Assembly (NCBI GenBank): GCA_964557955.1
Contig: CAZLCS010000008.1
Span: 85,543 to 149,542, forward strand
Origin: JALOOX01 sp964557955
Lineage (GTDB): Bacteria; Desulfobacterota; Syntrophobacteria; Syntrophobacterales; Syntrophobacteraceae
DNA length: 64,000 nt
Direction of reading: 5' to 3'
Positions 58,247-64,000 of the stretch are shown here, in pieces (within the stretch, counting starts at the first letter, position 1; each line of letters opens with the position of its first letter). Under the pieces are notes generated by a model. It saw only the letters and a list, made by a program, of their open reading frames with translations, was not told the DNA's origin and searched no databases. The position numbers and the translations under genes are program-made.

Positions 58247-60289
58247 CTATTTTCCAGCATAGACAGGGGGTTTGCCGCCCACCGACGAAAGACCGGCCAG
58301 CGCATCTTCCGTGGAGAACATGTATGCCAGTCCGGCCAGCTCGAGCTCGACGGCTTCGGGGATCGACAGCTTCTGCTGCCGGTCGATGAGCTCATTGGCT
58401 TTCTTCAAGGCCAGAGGGGCCTTGCGGGATACCGCCTTGCGGGTCGATTCCGCCAGGGAATCCTCCACGCCGACAGGCTTGGATCCCGAAAGCAGAGCCG
58501 CAACGTTTTCTCCGGAGCAGGTCAAGGCCAGCTCATTGAACCTTGCGGGGATGGGGCGGGGCCGGTACTTGTCGGGCTTGCTCCCGGCGCACACCTCCCG
58601 GATCGCCGTGTCCAGGTCCTGGGGCGACACCAGCCGGGTGACGATCCCCAGGTCGTAAGCATCCTGGGCCGTGATGGTCTTGCCGGTGAAGACGTAATAC
58701 TTGGCCAGCTCGGGGCCGATCTGTCGAGCCGTCCTCAGCATGCCGCCGAGACCCGGGTAGATGCCGATGGCGGTCTCGGGAAACCCGAGGGAGCCGGCAG
58801 GAGTGGCCACAATGGCCTGGCAGGAGAGGGCCAGTTCGCTTCCCCCGCCCATGGACAGGCCGTCGAGCACGGCGACCGTCAGCTTCTTCGAATTCTCGAT
58901 GCGCAGGAAGAGCTCATGCCCCTTGCGGGTGAAGGTCTCGGTGTCTGGAATGCGGTTCTTCTTGATGTTCTCGACGAAATACCGGACATCGGCGCCGGCT
59001 ACGAAAGCCTTGCCCGCACCCCGCAGTACAATGGCCTTGACGGCGGGATCCGCTTCGGCTTTCGCAAACTGCGCGTCCAGCTGGGAGACCGTCACCTCGT
59101 TCAGGGCGTTCATGGCCTCGGGCCGATTGATGGTGATGGTGGCAATGCCGTCCTTCACCTCCAGGTCCACATAGTTGAATTCGAAGGGCTTGCCCAGCTC
59201 ACGCTGCCTGACGAGGATCTCCGGCATCTTGAAGTCCTTGTAACGCTCCGTCATGGCGTGCACCAACCGGTATGCCCTCTCGATGCCGATCCGGTTCATC
59301 AGCTCGAAGGGACCGTACTTCCAGCGGAGCCCGACCTTGGCGCCCCGGTCCGTGTCCTCGATGGAGGCCACTCCATCGCTCACCAGAGCAGCGGCGGCGC
59401 CCAGACACGCACCGTAGAGGCGGTTCTCAACCTGCTCGAACTTGGACTCATCCACTTCACCGCTGTTGAGGTCCCACAGCTGCCCGCTGTCCATCTGCTC
59501 CTTGAGCAGCTTCGGCATCCCGTAGAGCGATCCCAGCTCCCGGCCGAAGGTGGTCGAAGCGTGCACCGAGATGGGAATGCCCGTCACGTTCATGAGCTCG
59601 AAGGGCCCCATGCCGATACCGAAGGCGCGTTTTCCCGCTGCCTCGATGGTGGGGATGTTGGCGATGCCGTCGTTCAGGACCTGGATCGCTTCCGTGAGCA
59701 GGGGAGAGAAGAAGCGGTTCACGGCAAACCCCGAGGCGTCTTTTACCAGGATGGTCGTCTTTCCATGGAGGCGCCCCACTTCGAGGGATCGGCGGACGGT
59801 CTCCTCGCTGGTCCCATCGTGGGGAATGATCTCGAGGAGCCGGTTTTTGGCGGGATGGAAGAAATAGTGGATCCCGATGAACCGGTCGGGACGGGTGGTC
59901 GCCTTGGCCAGCTCCCGAACGTAGTAGCTCGACGTATTCGTGGCCAGGATGGTTTTGGGTGAGCAGACCTGGTCGAGGTTTCTGAACAGGTCCTTCTTGA
60001 CCTGCTCGTCCTCGAAAACCGCTTCGATCACCAGGTCCGCGTCGGCAAGGGCCTTGAGGTCCGTTGCTCCCTGGAGGCGTCCCATGGTGGCGTCAACCTG
60101 GGCCTGGGTCAGGATCCTTCTTTCGACGCCCTGACCCAGAATATTGCGGATGATGCCCAGGCCGCGGTCCACAAATTCCTGCTTGGTGTCGACCATGATG
60201 ACGTTCAAACCTTCCATGGCCAGCTTTTGTGCAATGCCGGAGCCCATGTTGCCGGCCCCTACGACTCCGATTGTGCTGATCCCGTTCAT
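58247..60289 (-). CDS. fused 3-hydroxyacyl-CoA dehydrogenase / enoyl-CoA hydratase
   Basis: A 680-residue bifunctional beta-oxidation enzyme. The N-terminal part is the NAD-dependent dehydrogenase (GVVGAGNMGSGIAQKLA for NAD; HYFFHPAKNRLLEIIPHDGTS with the catalytic His; two C-terminal 3HCDH-type domains, each with GPFELMN). The C-terminal about 270 residues are a crotonase (GAGKAFVAGADVRYF and GGGSELALSCQAIVATPAGSLGFPETAIGIYPG in parts, with the catalytic Glu residues). The order is opposite to FadB and like that of archaeal 4-hydroxybutyrate/crotonyl-CoA enzymes. The start at 60289 follows GAGG. Confidence 0.94.
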   Translation of the reverse strand: MNGISTIGVVGAGNMGSGIAQKLAMEGLNVIMVDTKQEFVDRGLGIIRNILGQGVERRILTQAQVDATMGRLQGATDLKALADADLVIEAVFEDEQVKKDLFRNLDQVCSPKTILATNTSSYYVRELAKATTRPDRFIGIHYFFHPAKNRLLEIIPHDGTSEETVRRSLEVGRLHGKTTILVKDASGFAVNRFFSPLLTEAIQVLNDGIANIPTIEAAGKRAFGIGMGPFELMNVTGIPISVHASTTFGRELGSLYGMPKLLKEQMDSGQLWDLNSGEVDESKFEQVENRLYGACLGAAAALVSDGVASIEDTDRGAKVGLRWKYGPFELMNRIGIERAYRLVHAMTERYKDFKMPEILVRQRELGKPFEFNYVDLEVKDGIATITINRPEAMNALNEVTVSQLDAQFAKAEADPAVKAIVLRGAGKAFVAGADVRYFVENIKKNRIPDTETFTRKGHELFLRIENSKKLTVAVLDGLSMGGGSELALSCQAIVATPAGSLGFPETAIGIYPGLGGMLRTARQIGPELAKYYVFTGKTITAQDAYDLGIVTRLVSPQDLDTAIREVCAGSKPDKYRPRPIPARFNELALTCSGENVAALLSGSKPVGVEDSLAESTRKAVSRKAPLALKKANELIDRQQKLSIPEAVELELAGLAYMFSTEDALAGLSSVGGKPPVYAGK

Positions 60290-60355
60290 TTTATCCTCGT
60301 CTGAGTAAGTTGTGATTGGAGGTGGTCTTCTATGGCCTTTGGGCCTCGATTTCAC

Positions 60356-61684
60356 TCAATCGATGATGCCTCTCCCTTTCAGACCGGCTATATCGCTTTC
60401 GCTGTAACCGACGATTCTTCGGAGAATGGCCTCGGTATCCTGACCGATCCGTGGAGCGCCCCGCCAAACCTGCTGCCGGGTTCTGCTCATTTTCGGGGCG
60501 AATCCGTAGGCCGTGACGGTCTTCCCGAGGGTTTCATCCTTGTACTCGATCCAGTTGCCTCTCTTCTGATAGTGCTCGTTGTTCATCAGCTCGGCGGCCG
60601 TCCGCGGGATCCCGCAGGGCACTTTGAATTTGCGGAAATGAACCGCGGCTTCTTCCGAGGTGCGTTCGGCCATCCACCTCTCGATGAGAGCGTGCAGTTC
60701 GCGACCCAATTCCGAATCCACGGCTTCCTTGGAGCCGCCTGCTTTTTCGTGGGGATATTTCTCAACATCGATGTCCATGGCCTTCAAGGTGCGCCCGTAC
60801 ACCGCAGGACCATAGGCCCCGATGAAGAGGTACCCGTCCTTTGTCTTGAAGAGATTTGCGGGCTGGAAGATGGGGATCTTGTTGCCGCCCCTTTCCTTGA
60901 CCATGCCCAGGGTGTGGTAGTTGACGAAGGTGTCGTTGAGGCATTTACTCATGCACTCGGTCTGGGCCACATCCACGACCTGTCCCTGCCCGGTCTTCTG
61001 CGCGTTGACGTAGGCCACCAGGATGCCGCTCACACAGAACATGGCCGTCACGTAATCGTTGATGAAGGCACCGCCGAGGGAAGGGGGCATGTCGGGCCAG
61101 CCGTTGAGGTGCATCCAGCCGCCCTCTGCCTGCCCGATGGCGTCATAGGAGGGCCGGTCGCATTCCTCGGGGACCCCGCCGAACTGGGGCCTGCCGAAGC
61201 CGCTGATGTGGGCGATGACCAGCTTCGGGTTGACGTCGAAGAGCATCTGGTCGTTGATCCCCAGCTTCTCCGTCCACACCATGTTTTCCAGCCACACGTC
61301 ACAGTTCTTGATGAGTGAAAGGAAGATATCCCTTGCTTCCGGGATTCTCAGGTTCACTTCCAGCGTAAAGCTCAGCTTGTTCCGGGCATCCTGAACCCAG
61401 CCCGTGCTGACCTTCTGGTGAGCGGGCACATCGGGGCCTGCGAGCCTGAACGGCCTTCCTCCGCCATTGCCGTTGGTGATCACCGGAGCCTGGCCCCGAA
61501 ACGGGTCACCGTATCCCGGCCTCTCCACGTGAATGACTTCCGCTCCATGCTCCGCCAGGATGGTGGCCGCAAACGGAGCCGACACGACGCTTCCGGTCAT
61601 GAGCACCCTCATCCCCGACAGCCCGCCGTAGGCTGGGATCAATGCAGGTGCGGGAACACGCTCGATTGTCTCCCATCTTTCCAT
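60356..61684 (-). CDS. CaiB/BaiF-type (family III) CoA-transferase
   Basis: Moves CoA between carboxylic acids through a covalent Asp intermediate. The 442-residue product has the family N-terminus GMRVLMTGSVVSAPFAATILAEHGAEVIHVERPGYGDPFRG (in parts), the GRPQFGG region, and the likely catalytic Asp in FINDYVTAMFC. The start at 61684 follows AAAGGA; three earlier ATGs are less likely. It is the first gene of the beta-oxidation operon, just after its promoter, so it probably activates the incoming acid using CoA from a product such as acetyl-CoA. Resembles CaiB, though carnitine use is not implied. Confidence 0.92.
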   Translation of the reverse strand: MERWETIERVPAPALIPAYGGLSGMRVLMTGSVVSAPFAATILAEHGAEVIHVERPGYGDPFRGQAPVITNGNGGGRPFRLAGPDVPAHQKVSTGWVQDARNKLSFTLEVNLRIPEARDIFLSLIKNCDVWLENMVWTEKLGINDQMLFDVNPKLVIAHISGFGRPQFGGVPEECDRPSYDAIGQAEGGWMHLNGWPDMPPSLGGAFINDYVTAMFCVSGILVAYVNAQKTGQGQVVDVAQTECMSKCLNDTFVNYHTLGMVKERGGNKIPIFQPANLFKTKDGYLFIGAYGPAVYGRTLKAMDIDVEKYPHEKAGGSKEAVDSELGRELHALIERWMAERTSEEAAVHFRKFKVPCGIPRTAAELMNNEHYQKRGNWIEYKDETLGKTVTAYGFAPKMSRTRQQVWRGAPRIGQDTEAILRRIVGYSESDIAGLKGRGIID

Positions 61685-61778
61685 GTGCATCCTTTCCATT
61701 CGTATGCTTGCTTGCCCAGACCGCCTATCGCCGGTCACCCGTCTCTCATAACCACATAGCCATCACAATGCAATTATG

Positions 61779-61816
61779 TTGTAGCTATAGTTAATTTGTA
61801 GCTATAAAGTAGTCAA
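61779..61816 (-). promoter_or_regulatory. promoter of the beta-oxidation operon with two TTGTAGCTATA repeats
   Basis: On the minus strand TTGACT and TAACTA are 17 bases apart. Two exact copies of TTGTAGCTATA (plus strand, 61779-61789 and 61796-61806), 17 bases from start to start, cover the -10 and spacer, so a bound protein would block RNA polymerase. The promoter of the CoA ligase gene has the same layout. Confidence 0.6.
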
Positions 61817-62150
61817 GAAAAAAATCATGCTCTCCGAATTCAACGCGTCATTTATTGCCGGACGCGCTGCAGGCATGCTTTGAGAGGGGGGAAGATGGGT
61901 CCGGTGACATGGCCTGACCGCCCGGGACCGGATGTGGTGCGACATGTGCCAGGTTGGGTCTCTCTGGATGGTGTTTGCTCGATCGGTGACGACAGGGAGG
62001 GGAAGACGGCATAGTCTTTGGCGGAGTCTTGGGTTTGGGGCAGGAAAGCATCTCAGCGAAGACGCCGGCAGGCTACACCAGGATGGCGCCCTGCCTTGTG
62101 ATGCAAACCCTGGACGAGGCGGCCTTCGTCACGCGAGGGGACCGGGAGGC
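61817..62150. other. intergenic stretch between ligase and CoA-transferase genes
   Basis: No gene is supported. A plus-strand frame (62029-62223) lacks a ribosome site and runs into the ligase gene. No terminator with a T-run is seen. Confidence 0.4.
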
Positions 62151-62195
62151 TGTCCGAGAACTCACGAAGAGGAGCCCTGAGCCTATTCTCGGACA
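62151..62195. repeat. 10-bp perfect inverted repeat over the ligase stop codon
   Basis: TGTCCGAGAA and TTCTCGGACA flank 25 bases. One arm encodes the last residues of the ligase and its stop lies just inside. No T-run follows, so it may protect the mRNA end or mark a Rho-dependent stop. Confidence 0.5.
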
Positions 62196-63757
62196 AGCTC
62201 CTGGAAGACAAGCTGCTCTCTGAGCTTGTTCTTGAGCAGCTTGCCGCTGGCGCTCATGGGAAGGGCGTCCATGAAGATCACTTTTTTGGGGACCTTATAG
62301 CCTGCGATCTCTTTTCGACAGAAGGTGCGGATCTCACTCTCGGTCACCTGCGCATCAGCTCTCTTCACGATGATAGCGGTGACGGACTCGCCCCATGTCT
62401 CGTCCGGTAAGCCGATGACCGCGGATTGTGTGACGGCGGGGTGCTTGTAGAGCACGCTCTCCACCTCGGCCGGGAAGACGTTCTCCCCGCCCGTGATGAT
62501 CATGTCCTTTTTCCTGCCCACCACGTAGATGAATCCCTGATCGTCCACCCTGGCGAGGTCGGCTGTGTAGAACCAGCCGTCTCTGAAGGCCTTTCGGGTC
62601 TCGTCCACCTTGTTCCAGTAACCCAGCGTGGTGCCCACGCCTCGGACCCGGATTTCACCCACGGTGCCTGGAGCCACCGGGGCGCCGCCCTCTTCGACCA
62701 CCTCGGCGTGCATGCCGTCGTAGCTTTTCCCGCAGGATTCCAGAATTCCCTTGTTTCCTCCCGCGAGCGCCACAGCTACGTCATTAGTTTTCAGGATGCT
62801 GATGGAGCCCACCGTCTCGGTCGTGCCGAAGCCGTGCATGAAGATGTTGCCAAACCGGTGGATTGCTTTCTCGAACACCACAGGAGTGACAGGAGCGCCC
62901 GCGAAGAGAACCCTTCTCAGACTGCGAAGATCAAACCGGTCGGCCTTCGGATGGTTGATGAGGAACATGAGCATCGGAGTGGCAAGGACCCCCGTGGTGA
63001 CCTTGTGCTCCCGAACGAGTCGCACGAAGTCCTCCACATCCCACCGGGGCATGACCACAGAGGTGACTCCCGTATAAATGCCGTTCATCAGGACCACCAC
63101 CCCCGAGGCATGAAACAGGGGCGTGGGGATGATTCCCGTGTCGTCCCGCTGCATCTCCATCTCACGGAACATGGTCTTCCCCACATGGTAGAGGTTGCGA
63201 TGGGTCACCATGCAGCCTTTGGGCGCTCCCGTGGTGCCGCTCGTGTACATCAATGCGGCCAGATCGTCTTCGGCTATTTCAACGGCAGGTTCGAGGGAGG
63301 ATGCGTCCTTGATCAGATCCTCATAATGAAGCCATCCCTTTGGCATCCCGGCCTTGTCCCCGATGAAGATGCAGTGTTTCACAAAAACCAGGTTGTGCCT
63401 TATCTCCTCCACGTGGCTGACATACTCCTCGTTGACCACGAGGGCGGACGCCCGGGCATCGATCAGGACCGTTCGGAGCTCGGACGGACTGAGCCGGAAA
63501 TTGAGCATCACGAGGATGAAGCCCGCATTGGGCAAGCTGATGAAAGACTCGGCACTCTCAATGCTGTTCCGGCTTAGGACCGCCACCCGGTCCGATTTCG
63601 ACAGCCCCAGCGCGAGGAGGGCATTTCCCAGGCGACGGCTGCGTTCCCCCAATTCCTGGAACGTGCATTGCCTGGAGCCCACGATGAGTGCCGCCTTGTC
63701 GGGACAGTCTGCCAGGGTCCGTGCCATCATCATTCTGAGCGTGCCTTCACTCTCCAT
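62183..63757 (-). CDS. AMP-forming acyl-CoA synthetase (ligase)
   Basis: Activates a carboxylic acid to its CoA ester at the cost of ATP to AMP. The 524-residue product has the ATP-binding signature LMYTSGTTGAPKGCM, the A5 motif HGFGTTETVG, the hinge region GWFYTADLARVDDQGFIYVVGRKKDMIITGGENVFPAEVE (in parts) and the catalytic Lys in PMSASGKLLKN. It resembles medium/long-chain and aromatic acyl ligases; substrate not decided. The ATG at 63757 follows GGGGAAGAAGAG. A frame extending to a TTG at 63808 has no ribosome site. Confidence 0.93.
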   Translation of the reverse strand: MESEGTLRMMMARTLADCPDKAALIVGSRQCTFQELGERSRRLGNALLALGLSKSDRVAVLSRNSIESAESFISLPNAGFILVMLNFRLSPSELRTVLIDARASALVVNEEYVSHVEEIRHNLVFVKHCIFIGDKAGMPKGWLHYEDLIKDASSLEPAVEIAEDDLAALMYTSGTTGAPKGCMVTHRNLYHVGKTMFREMEMQRDDTGIIPTPLFHASGVVVLMNGIYTGVTSVVMPRWDVEDFVRLVREHKVTTGVLATPMLMFLINHPKADRFDLRSLRRVLFAGAPVTPVVFEKAIHRFGNIFMHGFGTTETVGSISILKTNDVAVALAGGNKGILESCGKSYDGMHAEVVEEGGAPVAPGTVGEIRVRGVGTTLGYWNKVDETRKAFRDGWFYTADLARVDDQGFIYVVGRKKDMIITGGENVFPAEVESVLYKHPAVTQSAVIGLPDETWGESVTAIIVKRADAQVTESEIRTFCRKEIAGYKVPKKVIFMDALPMSASGKLLKNKLREQLVFQELVRE

Positions 63758-63823
63758 CTCTTCTTCCCCAACGGCCCACCCGGCCCATTCTGAATTCCGA
63801 TCGCTCAATCAGGGACCATATAA

Positions 63824-63869
63824 AGCTATAACACAGCTAATAAGTAGCTTCAGCCACCTGTGAAGTCAA
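63824..63869 (-). promoter_or_regulatory. promoter of the acyl-CoA ligase with AGCT repeats
   Basis: TTGACT and TACTTA are 17 bases apart on the minus strand, as in the beta-oxidation promoter. Three AGCT cores (63824, 63835 and 63846) are spaced by 11 bases, one DNA turn, and extend from the -10 downstream. The first is part of AAAGCTATA and the last of GTAGCT, like the repeats at the other promoter. Confidence 0.5.
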
Positions 63870-64000
63870 CTCTTTTTTCAACCCCTCAACTCCTTTCCGA
63901 CCTCGGCCATGTCTCTCCGCCCCTGTCGGCAGCCACTTCATTCCCATTATTGCCACCGATGAGGAAGTCAGCCAAAATCAACGGTTAGGAAATCAGCCAG

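Noticed and set aside
1..64000. CRISPR array, insertion sequence, prophage or integron
   Set aside because: No regularly spaced direct repeats, transposase, integrase or phage genes were seen. The DUF2080 family name mentions transposons, but no transposon ends are visible around the two copies.

Overview
The window reads as a contiguous piece of a GC-rich (visibly about 58-60 percent) chromosome of an anaerobic Desulfobacterota (deltaproteobacterial) bacterium, most like a sulfate-reducing or syntrophic fatty/aromatic-acid degrader of the Syntrophobacterales type. The evidence is a Tmc-like transmembrane redox complex with a tetraheme cytochrome c3, three sulfate/anion transporter families (DASS, SulP, TSUP) under dense two-component control, and a beta-oxidation operon with two kinds of CoA-transferase and OFA and AAHS acid transporters. 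The species call is inference; no rRNA or tRNA gene was seen.

Layout. 1-2.4 kb: GNAT acetyltransferase, M20 peptidase and a small hypothetical. 3.0-9.2 kb (minus): a complete Tol-Pal envelope operon, cpoB-pal-tolB-tolA-tolR-tolQ, headed by a Sir2 deacylase with a good promoter. 9.4-11.1 kb: LysM lytic transglycosylase and ndk. 11.3-14.0 kb: three-gene Tmc-like electron-transfer complex. 14.2-15.9 kb: exported caspase-FGE fusion protein. 16.3-21.4 kb: U32 protease/RlhA-like protein, purB, endonuclease IV, and a vapBC pair whose toxin gene carries an in-frame stop. 21.4-22.9 kb: hexapeptide-repeat protein.

23-46.6 kb is the striking part: a signalling island with four histidine kinases (one lacking a recognisable ATP-binding domain), nine receiver domains (one lacking the phospho-acceptor Asp), two sigma-54 activators, DASS, SulP and TSUP transporters, CBS, NifX-like and universal-stress proteins, and two unusual receiver fusions. 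One fuses a cytidylate-kinase-like domain, a BON-like domain and a receiver. The other is a Lon protease without its N-terminal substrate domain, with a complete receiver domain spliced in just before the Walker A motif. The Lon receiver is most similar, within this window, to the receiver of the neighbouring NtrC-type regulator, so the same kinase may drive both transcription and proteolysis. This is my best candidate for an undescribed system: phosphorylation-gated proteolysis tied to anion/sulfur transport. A strong -24/-12 promoter sits ahead of one receiver-gene cluster.

46.6-53.8 kb: universal stress protein, two copies of a DUF2080-like + GNAT gene pair flanking an AAHS-type transporter and a CoA-transferase fused to a GNAT domain, then an HSL-type esterase. 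53.9-63.8 kb (minus): acyl-CoA dehydrogenase, OFA transporter, thiolase, fused 3-hydroxyacyl-CoA dehydrogenase/enoyl-CoA hydratase and CaiB-type CoA-transferase, apparently one operon, plus an acyl-CoA ligase with its own promoter. The two promoter regions share a layout and AGCT-centred repeats, suggesting a common regulator encoded elsewhere. Acetyltransferases beside acyl-CoA genes, and a Sir2 deacylase in the same window, suggest (inference) protein acylation control of this metabolism.
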